Positions 19,155-31,300 of a stretch of 64,000 bases of DNA are shown here, one piece after another. Numbering within the stretch: the first letter of the stretch is position 1; every line of letters starts with the position of its first letter. This DNA comes from Pyropia haitanensis (Eukaryota > Rhodophyta > Bangiophyceae > Bangiales > Bangiaceae), in contig SDUX01000008.1 of assembly GCA_008729055.1 (NCBI GenBank), positions 1,054,001 through 1,118,000 on the forward strand, in the 5' to 3' direction. The translations under genes were made by a program, and so were the position numbers. Under the pieces are notes generated by a model. That model did not search any database. It was given only the letters and a program-made list of their open reading frames with translations, and had not been told where the DNA came from.

Positions 19155-21728
19155 CTACACGCCTTCCGCGAATAGCACGCGGTCCGCGTCTACGCCCGCC
19201 CCGTCCACCAGGTGCGCCCGCACATCATCGAGGAGCGACAGGGGCACCGAGCCGAGGAACCAGTCAGCGGCCGCGGTCACGGCCGGCCCGACGGCGGCGG
19301 TCACCTCGTCGGGCGCCGCCACCAGCAGCTGGTGCAGCCGCGCGTTGCCGCTGGCCGACAGCTCCGCCGTCAGGAGCTCCAGCCCAAACAGGCAGTCTGC
19401 GGGCGACACGACGGGCGCGCCTTCCGGCGCCCCCGCCCGCTCCACCACCGTCCACCGCCCCGTGCCGCCGCCGCCGTCCGTGACCGCAGGGGCGGCAGCA
19501 CCGCTGCCGCTGCCGCCGCCGCCGCCGCCGTCGCCACTGCCGACCTGGCCAACGCGCCGCGAGGAAGAGAGCGCCACGCCGCCGCCCCCCCCCCCCACCC
19601 ACGGTTTCCCCACCGCCCGCCGCCAGCGCGGAGACAGCGCCAGCGCGCCGCCGCCACCGGCACTGCGGCCGCCAGGCGAGGTGCCCAGCACGCTCGTGCC
19701 AAACGCACCCTTCCAGCTCCGCCCCGTCACTGGCGGTCGTTGCGGGGATGGCGTCGACAGGGCGGACACCACCGCCGCCGCCGCCGCGGCGGTGCCGCCA
19801 CCGGGAACGGCCGCCCCTGCCGCCGCGGCGGCGGCGTTGGCAATGGTGGCATCCGCCGCCGCGGCGGCGGCGGGCGACACCCACGCCGCCGCACCGCTGG
19901 CCTTGACGTGGCCGACGCGCACAAAGTAGACCTCCCGCCCCGCCTTCATGACCTCCACCGCCAGTGCGACGAGCTCCACCGACCCGTGCTCCGAGACGAC
20001 AAACACGGCGGGCACGCCGGCGGCGACGCGGCGGGCCACCGCAGGGTTGGTCATGATAAACTCCCCGCGCGGCGCCGACACGTGGAGGGTCGTGCCTTCG
20101 CGAGCGCCCATGATGTGCGCCGTCCCGTTGTCGCGGTCGCCCAACGCACCACCAAAAAACGTGATGCGGAGGCCCTTGGCCGACCGAGGCGCACTCGTGA
20201 TGGCCACCGTCCGGCGGATGCTGCCGACCATCCCCCCATCGGCGCCAGGCAGATAAACCCCGACATACTGGCCAGCCGCCCAGTCGACGGTGGGGAGTAG
20301 AGCGGCGGGCGCCGCCTCAGCCGCCACGTCGCCATCCGCGCCGTCCTCCACCATGGCGGGGCGGGCGATGGGCGTCAGCCATAGCGACATGGCCATCCCC
20401 GTGGACACGGTCTCTCGCACCCGGCGGCTGACCTCAAAGGGGGCGAACCCGAGCCACGTCCCCCCGCCGCCGCCCTCCGCGGCAGCCGCCGCCGATGCCG
20501 CCCGCAGCGACCGCTCGCGCCCAATGAGGGCGGCGGAAAGGAACGCGTACGCGTCGGCCCAGGCGCCCAAGATCTCGGGCGTGGCCGCGTCGCCGAGCAC
20601 CTCGGTCAGCGCGGCAAGGAGCACCTGGCCGACAGGCGCGTACAGGCCGGCGGCGACGCCGCGCGACACGTGCTTGGCGGCGATGCGCGCGAGCGCGGGC
20701 GCCAGCGCGTTGAGGTGCTCCACGTTGGCCGCAAACGCCAGCACCGCCCCGGCCAGCCGCCGGATCTGCGCGTCGCTCTGGACCGTCGCGTCGCCCGTCG
20801 AGGTGGTGTCAAAGTAGACGGCCGTGGACGGGTGCTTGTCAAAGAGGATGCGGTAAAAGGTCGCCGCGATGACCCCGCCGTGCTCCTCCAGCACGGGGGC
20901 GGTGGCCTTGACAATCCGGATGGTGTTGGGCGACAGGGGGCACGGGGCATCGCCGCCCACCGACGACGCCGCCGCGGACGACCTCGCACCGCGCTCTTCG
21001 TCGTTCCCAGCAGGGACGTCGGATGGATCCGCCACAGCCACTGCTGCGCCGCGGGGGGAGCTCCCACGCCGCCGCCGAGCACCCAGTCGCCACCGCTCGC
21101 TCGATGGTGACAATGACCTTGGCGATGCCGCCAGGACCGCCGCCCGCCGTGGGGTCAAGAGCCGCCGAAAGCTGCGCCCGCTGCCGCCGTTCCGTGGCGA
21201 GCCCACCCCATCCACCGGCTCGCAAAAGGCGTCCCCCGCCGTCGCGGCCTTGTCACCCCCGCCGTCACCGCCGGCGGGGCTCCCTCTGCCACTGCTCGGC
21301 GACGGCGACGGCGCCAACCGTGCCAGCCGGGCAGGCCGCGCCGACCGTGCCAGCCGAGCCGACCGCGGCGACGACGGCGCGGCAGCCCCATCGGGCGACA
21401 AGGCCCGCAGCGCCCGCCCCGCGAGGCGGCGCGACGCGGGCGACGCCGCCGCCGCGCCACTGGCGGCCGCTCCCCCAGCGTCACTCCCCTCTGAGGGGCC
21501 GCGGCGGTGCCCCCCGGCTGGGGCGGGTGCCGCCTCGGGGTCGGCGTGGACCGCTTCGGGCGACAGGTGCGGGACGGCCGGGCGGCGGCGGCGGGGGGTG
21601 GCCGCTCGCGCCGCCGCCTCGGGCGGTGGCGGCGGGGAGGAAGGCGGGGTGGAGACGGGCGACCCCGCAGCCGTGGGCGACCACGACCTGGGTGGCACGG
21701 CGGCACGGGCGGAACCGCGGGCGTTCAT
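19155..21728 (-). CDS. Flavohaemoglobin-like protein with long N-terminal extension and degenerate reductase
   Basis: The product is 857 residues from ATG 21728. Residues 1-255 are a Ser/Ala/Pro/Arg-rich extension. A globin domain spans about 260-410: LSPNTIRIVKATAPVLEEHG, ATFYRILFDKHP (Tyr B10), a Gln at E7 (QSDAQIRRLAG) and IAAKHVSRG with the proximal His F8, the set used for NO dioxygenation. A ferredoxin-reductase-like part follows: FEVSRRVRETVSTGMAMSLW, WAAGQYVGVYLPG, GTTLHVSAPRGEF and VFVVSEHGSVELVALAVEVM. The FAD signature R-x-Y-S is RRTV here, and the NAD loop GxGxTP is EHGSVEL. A low-complexity insert of about 150 residues splits the NAD domain before the C-terminal RAHLVDGAGVDADRVLFAEG. 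Electron delivery may be impaired or altered (inference). The frame is intact throughout. Confidence 0.78.
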   Translation of the reverse strand: MNARGSARAAVPPRSWSPTAAGSPVSTPPSSPPPPPEAAARAATPRRRRPAVPHLSPEAVHADPEAAPAPAGGHRRGPSEGSDAGGAAASGAAAASPASRRLAGRALRALSPDGAAAPSSPRSARLARSARPARLARLAPSPSPSSGRGSPAGGDGGGDKAATAGDAFCEPVDGVGSPRNGGSGRSFRRLLTPRRAAVLAASPRSLSPSSERWRLGARRRRGSSPRGAAVAVADPSDVPAGNDEERGARSSAAASSVGGDAPCPLSPNTIRIVKATAPVLEEHGGVIAATFYRILFDKHPSTAVYFDTTSTGDATVQSDAQIRRLAGAVLAFAANVEHLNALAPALARIAAKHVSRGVAAGLYAPVGQVLLAALTEVLGDAATPEILGAWADAYAFLSAALIGRERSLRAASAAAAAEGGGGGTWLGFAPFEVSRRVRETVSTGMAMSLWLTPIARPAMVEDGADGDVAAEAAPAALLPTVDWAAGQYVGVYLPGADGGMVGSIRRTVAITSAPRSAKGLRITFFGGALGDRDNGTAHIMGAREGTTLHVSAPRGEFIMTNPAVARRVAAGVPAVFVVSEHGSVELVALAVEVMKAGREVYFVRVGHVKASGAAAWVSPAAAAAADATIANAAAAAAGAAVPGGGTAAAAAAVVSALSTPSPQRPPVTGRSWKGAFGTSVLGTSPGGRSAGGGGALALSPRWRRAVGKPWVGGGGGGVALSSSRRVGQVGSGDGGGGGGSGSGAAAPAVTDGGGGTGRWTVVERAGAPEGAPVVSPADCLFGLELLTAELSASGNARLHQLLVAAPDEVTAAVGPAVTAAADWFLGSVPLSLLDDVRAHLVDGAGVDADRVLFAEGV

Positions 21729-23236
21729 CGTGACAACCACACAGTGGGGACAAGCGGGGACGGGAGCGCGGCAACCAAAGCAAAGATGATAGGGGCCCCA
21801 AGAGCAGAAGGGGAGGGGGGGGGGTTGGGGAGGAGGCGGGCGCGGCACAGAAAGTCGGCCGACACACACCTTGTCACCGCAATCCGCCAGCATCAGCGGT
21901 CGACACCGGTCAAGAAGTGGAAAGCACCTTGCGTCGTCAGCGGCCAAGGCAACTCGGTAGCGCAGATCTATGGGGACGTCGCGGCCATCGCAGAAGAAGA
22001 AAGCACGGTCGGCGGGGGCGGGGGGGGGGGGGGGGGGGGGGGCGGGGGGGGGCCCCGCGCTCATGCACGTGCGAGCTTGTGCTCCACCCGTGCCGCACAC
22101 AGGGAAACCCCATCATCGCCCAAAGGGGACGGCAGCCGGGTGAGGGGAGGGGCGCCCATGAATACCCCCGCACGGAGGCGCCGCGGCGGCGAGCTCGGCG
22201 GGCGGCGGCGGAAGAGATTTTGGAGCTGTCCCCGCTCGGTGGTGGCCCGCTGCACGCGGCGGGGCGACGGCGGCGCGGGGTGCGGGTCCCGGGCATCCAG
22301 GTGGCGGCGGCAGCGGCGGGCGGGGGCGGTCGGCAGCGCCACGACACGCGACGTGGCGTGCGGCACCAACGGCTCGTGCTGGGTGCGTCGTGTGCCGGCC
22401 AGCGGCGGCGTGGGACACGACGACCAGGAACCGGCTGCCGCTGCAGACTCGAGGCTCTGTGGAGTCGCACACGAGGATCTTGTATTTTTAACAAGTATAT
22501 CACTCGACGTGGCGCTCGACAGAATTTCCATGAATTGGACTTGCGCTCGTCGCAGGGGGTACTGTGCAGCATAGAAAATCTGGACTGTTGGTGGATCACC
22601 TGTGTCAATACCAGCCGATGCCGGCAGATCTGCCGCCGTTTTGATCCCGGGGACCATCGGGACCAAGCGGCGCCCGCGCGGCGCCCCACGGGTCGTGCCG
22701 TGGCCGTTTCCAAACGCCCGTCGCGGTCCCCTCCTGGACGACCCACCCGCCCCCCGCAGCCGCCGCGCTGCCGCCCCCAACCCATCCGTCGCAGCCGCTG
22801 CCATGGAGCCGGTGGGGTCGCGCCTCGGCGACGCGGCCCCCGTCAACGGCACGCCCACCCGCGCGCCGCCGCCGCCGCGTCGCACGCGCACGCCCGCCAC
22901 ACCCCCGCCGCGCGGCCGTGCGTGGTGCGGCGGGCCATCCCCCCCCCCCCCCCCCCCGCCGCCACCCACCCCACCCCGCCTCCTCGCCCCCCGCCGCGAC
23001 GACGCGCTCCCACGCGGTGCCGTCCCCGCCGTCGCCGTCGGTGCCGTCCCGCTCCGCTCCCCCCCCCCCCCCCCCGCGCGCGTCCGCCCCCACCCGCCTT
23101 GCAAACATCCCCGACCCCGCCCTGCACACCCGCCGCCGCCGTGCCCGCCGTCCACCGCCGCTGCCGTCTCTGCCGCCGACCACCCTCGTCGCCTCCCTGT
23201 CCCCCCCCCCCCCGCCACACGGCGCGTGTCGCCACC
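21729..23236. other. Intergenic region with an AT-richer core
   Basis: The segment 22460-22640 is distinctly AT-richer (tatttttaacaagtatatc) and may be a promoter core for the minus-strand flavohaemoglobin gene or for a plus-strand gene downstream. G runs at 21817-21826 and 22019-22050. No domain is recognised in the open frames. Confidence 0.4.
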
Positions 23237-23414
23237 ATGGCGACGACCACCACGGCACCCGGTACGCTGGCCGCCCCCCCCCCGCCCTTGCCCTCCCGCC
23301 TGCCCCCCACCCTCCTCCCCCCTCCCACCCGACGGCCACCCGCCTCCTCCCCCACACCCCACACGCCGCCGCCGCGGCGCCGCCTCGGCGGGCGCCCATC
23401 CCCAACGCCACGGC

Positions 23415-23451
<37 letters not shown>

Positions 23452-23560
23452 GGCGGCGTCCACGCCCGGCCGGCGGTCCGTGTCGGCACTCGCCCCGCCG
23501 GGCGGGCGCGTCGCCGCGCGCGCCCCGTCGGCGGCCGCCGCCGCCGACCCGGACGCAGCG

Positions 23561-23592
<32 letters not shown>

Positions 23593-23991
23593 GGCAGCGG
23601 CAACGGCAACGGCAACGGCGGCACGCGGCGGCGTCGTCCCCCCCGCGGCAGCGTCGATGCCGCGGTCGTCGCCGCCGCCGTCGGGGATGGCGGCGGCCGG
23701 GGGTACTCCCCCCCCCCCCCCCCCGCCCATCCTCCACCCCCCGGCGGCTGCGGCTCCACCCCCCCCCCCGCGTACCCCCCCCCGGCGGCTGCGCACGCAC
23801 TCGCCCGGACCCGGCACCCCTTCCCCCATGGGCGGTGGGGGTACGCCGGACGGAGGTGGCGGCGGTGGCGGCGGCGGCGGCGGCCGCCGCCCGCGGAGTG
23901 GGGCGGCCGCCGACGCGGACGCGGCGGGGGGGCGGGCCAAGGCGCGGCGGCGGGGCGGGGGGGTGTCACCGGGTGGGCCGCCCGTGGCGGG

Positions 23992-24036
<45 letters not shown>

Positions 24037-24664
24037 GGGGGTGTGCACCGCGTGGGGGGGGGGGGGGGGGCGCCGGTGCGGCGGTCGTTGTGGGGGTTGG
24101 GGGGGGGGGTGGCGGCTGCGTGTGTGCGTGTGTGTGTCATGGCTGGGGAGCAGGGGGGGGGGGGGAGTCGCCGGTGGCGGCGGCGGCGGTGGCGGTGGTG
24201 GTGGGGGTGGTGGGGGTGGTGGTGGTGGGGGTGGGGGTGGTGGAGGGCGTGGCGGTGGGCGAACCGCGGCGGGGATGTCCGCCCCCCCCTGTGGCGGCCA
24301 CGGCGGCCGGGCGGCGGCGGCCGTCGGGCGGCCCGCCGCGGCGGCGCCGTCCACGGCGGCGGCACCCCGCTGGCGCCCCTCCTGGGCCCCCCCCCCCCCC
24401 CCCACCGGCGGCGACGGCCACCCCATGGGCGGCCGCCCCCCCACCCGCGGCGGTGTGCTCCGCGGCGGCCGCGGCGGCCACCGCCGCCGCCGCGGCGGCG
24501 GCGGCAGCGGCAGCGGCGACGGCGGCGACGGCGGCGGCGGGGGTGGCGGGGGTGGCGGCGGGGGTGGCGGCGGCGGCGGACGGGGGGCGGCCGCCGCGGC
24601 CGCGGAGCGTGTGTGTGGGGACGGGCGTCGCGGCGGTGGCGGCGGCGGCGGTGACGTTGGATGA
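23237..24664 (+). CDS. Low-complexity Pro/Ala/Gly-rich protein, doubtful
   Basis: ATG 23237 has an exact vertebrate-type consensus context (gccaccATGG). The frame runs 475 codons: MATTTTAPGTLAAPPPPLPS, Ala tracts, a segment RRLRTHSPGPGTPSP with phosphosite-like SP/TP pairs, then Gly runs. No globular domain. Another frame near the end reads VTLDEELEWALLAG, which looks more protein-like, so the true end may lie downstream after frame changes at the G runs near 24050-24075. A nuclear or RNA-associated disordered protein would fit, but the call rests mainly on start context. Confidence 0.33.
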
Positions 24665-25083
24665 GGAGCTGGAGTGGGCGTTGCTGGCGGGGGGGGGGGG
24701 GAGCGTTGGGGGGGGGGGGGGGGTGACGTTGGACGCGCGTTGGGGGGGGTGGGGGTGGGGGCGGGGGGGGGGCGGGGGGGGGCGGCCGCGGCGGCCGCGG
24801 CGGGCAAGGGCCGCACGCGCACTCCCCCCCCCCCCCCCACCGTGGCGTTTTTTGTCGATAGCGTAGGGAGCCTAGCTCGGCGAATTTCGGGTAGCGCCTG
24901 TCGGGCACGCGTGTTTTTTTTTTTTTTTTGTCCCCACACACACCCCTGTGCGGTGTGCGCCGGGCGGTGGCGGCGGCGGCGGTGCGGCCGCCCGCCGGCG
25001 GCAGCCACCGCCCCGCCGGCCGCCGCGACCAGACACGGCTCCCGCCGCTCGCGACACCAGCGGTCCGCCGCCGGTCTGGCGTG

Positions 25084-25321
25084 ATGACCGCTACCGCTCC
25101 CCGGCTCGCCAGCCGCGACCGGCGGCGCCGCCGCCGCCACGGCCACGGTGCCGTCCCCGTTGGGGGGGGGCGGCCGCCGCGCCCCAGTGGCGGCGCCACG
25201 ACGGCGGGGGCGGGGATCCGCCAGCCGGCGGTCCCCCCCCCGGCGGCGGCGGCGGCGCCCCGACCGCGGCGGCGTCGGCGGCACCGCCGCCGCCGCGGCG
25301 GCGGCAGCGTCGGTCCACCGC

Positions 25322-25353
<32 letters not shown>

Positions 25354-25754
25354 GGCGCGGCGTCTGTGGCGACCCGCGGTCGGCCGCGGCGGCGGCCGCC
25401 GCCCGCGGCGGGCGGGGGGCTCTGTCGGTCGCCGCGGCCCGAGGCGGACGCCGCATCGCGGCGGGCGCTCTCAGCCGGGAGGGGGTGGGGGGAGGGGGTG
25501 GGGGGGGTGCCCGTGCGGCGCCGCCGCGGGGGGGGGGTGGAGAGAGCGCGGGGGGGGAGGAACGGGGTGGGGAGTGGGGGGGGGTGGGGGGGGGGGGGGG
25601 CGGAGGGCGGTGGTGCCGCCGACATGGTGCTGGTGACGGGGCGGTGGGTGGCGGCGTGCGCGCCGCGGCTGGGGGCGGCTGCCGCCGCCGCCGCCGCCCC
25701 GCGGCGTGGACCCGGTTGGCGAGGGGGGGGTTCGCGGTCGACGGCCGCCGCCGC

Positions 25755-25785
<31 letters not shown>

Positions 25786-26553
25786 GCCGCCGCGGCGCCG
25801 CCGCGCACGGACAGCGCGTACACGCGGCGACGGGCGGGGGGGCGCCGACGCCAGCGACGCGCGCGACGCGCACCGCGGTCGCGCCGCCACCCGTGCCGCC
25901 GCGTTGGTGGCGCTGTCCCCACCGCCGCCGCCCGCGGGGGTCCCCCCCCCCCCCCCCGGACGCCGCGACCCCCCCCCTCATTCGCGGACGTCGTGGCGGG
26001 AGGCCGCCACCGCCGCGTCGAGCAGACGCCCCCCACCCGCCGCCGCCGCGCCCGCGGGGTGGCCGCCGCCGCCGCCACCGACGCGGTGGCGGTCGCCGCC
26101 GCCGCCGCCGCGCGCGCGCGCCGGCCGTGTCCGCCGCTACGGCCGTGCCGCGGTGTGATGGGGCGGGTGGGTGGAGCGGACCGCCGCGGGCGCCCGCGGC
26201 GGCTGCTGCTGTCGCAGCCGCCGCCGTCGCCACCGGGGCGGCGTGGGTCAACGCGGCGGCCGCCGCGGCGGGGCGCGGCATCCGCTACGCCCAGCAAGAA
26301 TCCCCCCGGCGGCGCGCCCACCACCACCACCATTACTACCCGCGCCAGCCGCGACCGCCTCGGCGGCGGCGGCGTGGAAGGCCATGCTGGTCGCCGCGCC
26401 CACCCCCTTCTCCCCCATCTGCGCCATCGCCGCGGGCGGCACTGCCAACGGCACCCCCACCACCGGCGCTCGTGCCGCCGCGGCGGCCGCCGCCGCCGCC
26501 GCCCGGTCCCGACGGGTGATGGCGTCCAAGGGGGCACCCGCACAGGGCGGTGA
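25084..26553 (+). CDS. Arg/Ala/Gly-rich hypothetical protein, doubtful
   Basis: A frame of 489 codons from ATG 25084, about 150 bp after a T16 tract (24914-24929). The translation contains Arg-rich and Ala-rich tracts plus a few natural-looking stretches (TDSAYTRRRAGG, SFADVVAGGRHRRVEQTPP, TTTTITTRASRDRLGG). No domain. The minus strand is also open here, and near 26350-26500 two other frames look equally protein-like, so this may be a wrong frame or non-coding. Confidence 0.22.
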
Positions 26554-26749
26554 GCAACGGTTGTATTGGGACCGCCAGGCTACGGCGCCGTCGCGTTGCC
26601 CTCGTCCGACCCCGCGTCGTGGCGTGCGCGTCCACACAAAACACATCAATGCAGCTTTATGGAGGGGCCGTCGGCCCTCCCCCAGTCAGTCTCCAACAGG
26701 ACACCTCTGTCAACATCACCCCCCCTTCCCCCTCTCTCCCTCCCCTTTT

Positions 26750-27566
26750 TCAGTTCCGCACGCAGCTGCACGTCCGCTGGTCCAGCCGCGCCCCAATCGC
26801 GCGGCAGTACGCCACCCGGTTGACCGGGCATACGGGCATGGGCAGCAGCACAGCGTCGATCACGTGGACGACGCCGTTGGACGCGCCGAGGTCGCCCGGC
26901 CCAATCTGCGCGTTCATCCGCACCGCGGGCGCGAGGTCAATGACGCGGAGCCACGGGCGGACCGCGACGAGGCCACCCTCCACCGTCCGCACCGTGTTGC
27001 CCGCCAGGTCCCGCGTCCCCTGCCGCCCCGGCAGGATGTGGTACGACAGGATGCGCTGCAGCACCGGCAGCGGGTTGCCACCACCCATCCGCGTGAACGT
27101 CGTAATCAAAAAGTTGAAGATGGGCGTCGGGTGGTCACTCGCGGCGGCGTAGCCGAGGACGCGCGCCAGCCGCACAAACGCCGCGTCGGTCGGCGCAAAG
27201 ACCGTCAGCACCGCGCTCGGGTGGCCGAGGGCGGCGAGCAGGCCCGACGCTTCGAGCGCCTCGCCCAGCACCGCAAAGCCGTCCGCCGCGGAGATGATGG
27301 CCGCGATCGTCGCGGGGCCGCCGGGGCCAATCGGCAGCGGCCGGCCGGGGCCTTGGCCCGGCGCGGGCGCGCCGGGCGGCGGCAGGGGGGGGAACTGGCC
27401 GGGCAGGGGGGCGGGGGGGAAGGGCGCGGGCTGTGGCGGCGGCTGGCCGGGCACAGGCGGCGGCGGCGGCGGCGGCGGCGGCTGGCCTGGCACGGACGGC
27501 GGCGGCGGCGGCGGCGGTGGCTGGCCAGGCACAGGCGGCGGCGGCGGCGGCGGCTGCCCCGGCACA

Positions 27567-27614
<48 letters not shown>

Positions 27615-28357
27615 TGGCCTGGCACCGGCGGCGGCGGCGGCGGCGGCGGCCGCCGCGTGCGCGTCGCCGTCGGGCGCGGCGGCGGAGACGGCGGCACGGA
27701 CGGCGCGCCCGACGGGCGCGGCGGCGGCGGCGCGCGGCTGGGCGCCGGCCGCCGCGGCGGCGCCGACGGCCGTGGCGCGCGGGGCGGCGGGGTGCCCAGC
27801 GGCGCCGGCAGCAGGACGCCATCGAGGAGGTGGAGGAGCCCATTCGACGCCGCCACGTCGGCCGTGACGAGCCGCGCGTCGGGCCGCCCCGGCGCGCCGT
27901 CAACGAGGCTGCGCTCGTCGCGCCCGAGGCCGACGCGCGGCCCTTCCAGCGGCGTGTACCCCCGCTCCCGTACGAGCGCCGCGCGTGACACGCGGCCACG
28001 GGCAACGTGGTAGCGGAGGATGGAGGTGAGCAGCGGCAGCGGGTCCCCGCCGGTGCCGTCCATCAGCGCCTTGCCAATCGCGGTAAAGGTGCCGTCCGGG
28101 TCGGCGTTGCCGCGGTAGCCAAACGAGCGGGCCAGCCGCACAAACGCCGCGTCGGTGGGGGCAAAGAGGGTCAGCGCCGCGGCGGGGTCATCGAGGGTGC
28201 GGAGGAGGTTGGCGGCGGCGAGGGCCTTGGCAAGGATGGTCGTGTTGGGCGTCGACGCCGCCAGGTCGGCGAGCGTCTGGCCGGCCGCCGCGCCGGCGGT
28301 GGCGACAAGGAGGGTGGTGGCCACGAGGGCGCCCACCAGCGTCCTGAGGCGGGGCAT
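26750..28357 (-). CDS. Secreted protein with two fasciclin (FAS1) domains joined by a proline-rich linker
   Basis: The product is 535 residues from ATG 28357 (accATGC). Signal peptide MPRLRTLVGALVATTLLVAT. FAS1 domain 1 spans about residues 26-180 and domain 2 about 340-505. Both contain the H1-type LTLFAPTDAAFVRL / LTVFAPTDAAFVRL motif, a YH motif (LRYHVARG, LSYHILPG), and the C-terminal ASNGLLHLLDGVLLP / ASNGVVHVIDAVLLP. The linker holds five VPGQPPPP-type repeats, an extensin-like hydroxyproline candidate. The C terminus ends in a Cys cluster (PVCPVNRVAYC...RTCSCVRN). FAS1 proteins act in cell adhesion and cell-wall assembly; in algae they are matrix components. No GPI signal is evident. 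Frame intact. Confidence 0.9.
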
Positions 28358-31300
28358 GGTGCGCGCAGCCGCCGTTGACGGCAGGCCCGTTGGCGGGGGG
28401 GGGGGGGGGGGCGGGGGGGATGACTTGTTGGGGGTACCACTCGAACGGGGGAAGGGAAGCACGACACAAGACCGAGCCGATGCCACCGGGTCGTCGGTTG
28501 GCGGGTGCTCGCGGTGGGGCGCTTGGTACAAGGCCACCACCCCGTCGGCGTCTGCATGTATAGCGGACAGGTCGCCCTCAGGCGCCGGCCGTAACAGCTG
28601 GTGCGCGCGGCACCCCCGTGCGAGCAACCCTCCGCACTGCTGCCGCAGCTCCCGCGCGAGCAACCACAGCCACAGGAGCCCTCCCCTCGCCCACCACAGG
28701 GACCTCACACGCCCGTCGCTCCCCCCTCCCCAACACCCGTAGCCGCCTCACGGCGCGGGCTAGCCGCTAGCGTGCCCGCGGGGACGGCGGCAGCCGGGAG
28801 CCCATCCCGCGCACGGCGCTGCCCCTCGGGTCGCCGTGGGGTGAGGAGGAGCGGCGGCGGCTGGCCGACGATGCCCCCACCCCGACCGCCCATACGCCCA
28901 TCCCAGGGCGCTCATACGCGTGCATACGCCGCGGCAGTTGCCAGCCAAACGCCCGTCTCGGCGGGAAGGGGGGGGGGGAAGGCGTGGGACATAGGGGCGG
29001 CCAGGGTCGTACCCCGGACGAGGGGAGTGGCTCGGCTGTGGCCACGGCGGACAGAGAAGCGCGCGTTGCCAACCACAGAGTGACGGCCGCGAGCAGTGGG
29101 AAGGGGGGGGATGGGTGCGGTGGTGCGCGTGGGGGGAGAGAGGGGTGGCGTCGCGCCCGGCGACGCGTCCACCTCCTCCGCCTCTGCATCCCCTCCAACG
29201 CCCACTCCCGACCTCTCCGCCGCGGCTGCGTGGGGGACCGGGTGGCTCCCACCACTGGCCTTGGGTGGTATAGACCGCCACGCACGGGAGGTCGCGGCGG
29301 GGAGCCGGGGAGCAGGCGGGGCTGCACGGCCGGGGGGGGTGGGTGCTAGGTCCACGCCGCGCGCGACCCCCCCCACAGGGCAACAGGCAACAAACGCGTG
29401 GTCACCAAGCCGCCCACAGCAGCCGCGGCCGGGAGCTCCCGACCGGCGCGGGAGCCCCGACGGCAGCAAGGGAAGGAGGGGAGGAGGGCCAAGCGGGAGG
29501 ATGAACGGCTGGCAGAGCATCGACGCCCCTTCCCCCGCCCGAGTGGTACGCGGCGCCCCCGCCGGGACCACAGCCGCGGGTGGGTGGCGCACGGCGCGCC
29601 AGCCGCCCGCCCACCCCCCCCCCCCCCCCCCCCCGCCGGCGCTTGGCCGCCGATCTCCCCGGCGGGCCCCGCCGCGGCCGCCGCGCGCCGCCGCCGCGCG
29701 CGCGGATTGGTCCAGACGCGGCACTCATTTAATCTTGACCGGATCTTGACCGCTGGCTGTGGGAAGGAGGTGCGTGCGTGTGTGGCGTGCGCGGCCCGCA
29801 CCGCCGCGCGACGCCGCACCGCCGCGGCGCGGGGGCGGCTGTGGCGTGGTGCCGCGGCGGCGGCAACAGGGGGCCGCCAGCGGGCTGCCGCCGTGCCCGA
29901 TCGAGGGCCACGGGCGCCCGCTCCCGCACCGCGGGCAGGGGGGATGGGCGCCGACGTCCCCAACCGCACGCGGCCCGGTGCGTCTACCCGGCGGCGGGCG
30001 TCTCCGGCAGAGGGCGGCGGCGCGACCGCCCGGCGTGCCCCCGCGGGCCACAGACGCGCGGCGGCCCGCGCGCCGCGGAGTAGAGGGGAGGGAGGGGGGG
30101 GGGTGTCACGGCCGACCCACAGCCGTGTAGCCCACTGCACGTGCTCCCACCGCCCCCGGGTGGCAAGCAGGACGATCCCTCCAGAGGCACTCCACCAGCG
30201 GCGGCCGCCGGCTGGGACCGGAACTCGCCGACGCCTGCCCCGCTCTTACCATTGAACACACGAGCCGGGGCGTGGTGCCCACCGCTCAATAGGGGGCACC
30301 TTCATTGAGAGGGGAGCCGGCGGGGGGTAAGTGCCTCGGGGGGCGCCCCCGACTCGACGCCCCCCACTCCACCCACAAACCTGAGGACAGCCGCCGTCGA
30401 TGGGCACCACACAGGGGCGCCGGCGCGGGCAACAGCGTCGGCGTGAGCGGCCGCCCAGCACCCCAGAGCGCACACCAGCGGGGGTGTGCAAACCCGTCGC
30501 GGGGGGGGGGGCGGCACCGCCCCGCCGTTGCGCTGGCCCGCGGCGGCACCGTCACGGCCAGCCTCTTTTTCCGTCCGCCCCGCCGCGGCGCGTCGGTGGC
30601 GGGTCGCCGGCAGACCACCACCCGCGGCGGTCCCGCGCCGCCGTCGCTGCCGCCGCGGCCATCCGCCCTCCCGTACCGTGGCGCCGAGCGTACGACGGGG
30701 GCGCACGCCGTGGCGGCGGTGTGCCGAGGGGGCTCCCCGCCGCCGCCGCAACGCGGTGGCCACACCCTCGGGCAGACGGGGAGCTTACCGGCGCAGGGTG
30801 ACACGGAGCAGTTGCTGGAGCGCTGGACTGCGCGCGTGTCCAAAGGAGGGGGGGCTGCCGGTTGCCTGTGAGGTTCATAGCGGACCTCTTTCCTGTGCAG
30901 TCCACCTGCTTCACCCCCCACCCGTGGGAAGGAGAGCATGGCACCCGTCAACCAGGGTGAAGGAGGGGATGCGGGAGAGGGAACAGCGCGCCAGACGCGG
31001 CGTGGTCGCCACCGAGGCCCACTGCGCACCTGCCTTCCATTTTCCCGACGCGGAGCGAGTGGCAAGCAGCCCAGACAGCTGCCGATAGCCAGACCATAGC
31101 GGCGGAGGGACCACCACCGCGTGGGGTGCAGGGAGACACGGATGTGAGGTGAGCCATTGCCCGACACGTGGTGCCGGTGCAGCGTGGGGTCCTCCTCCCT
31201 GGCGACGAGCAAAGAGGGGGTCTCTGGGGGGGGCTGGGTGGGCGTGTCGGCGCGGGCGTAAGCCGACTGTGAAAGGCGGACGTGCCCGCGCGGGCGGTGG

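Noticed and set aside
22605..26543. 1312-codon minus-strand open frame
   Set aside because: Arg/Pro-only translation through GC triplet repeats, no ATG in context and no motif; open because the repeat lacks stop codons.
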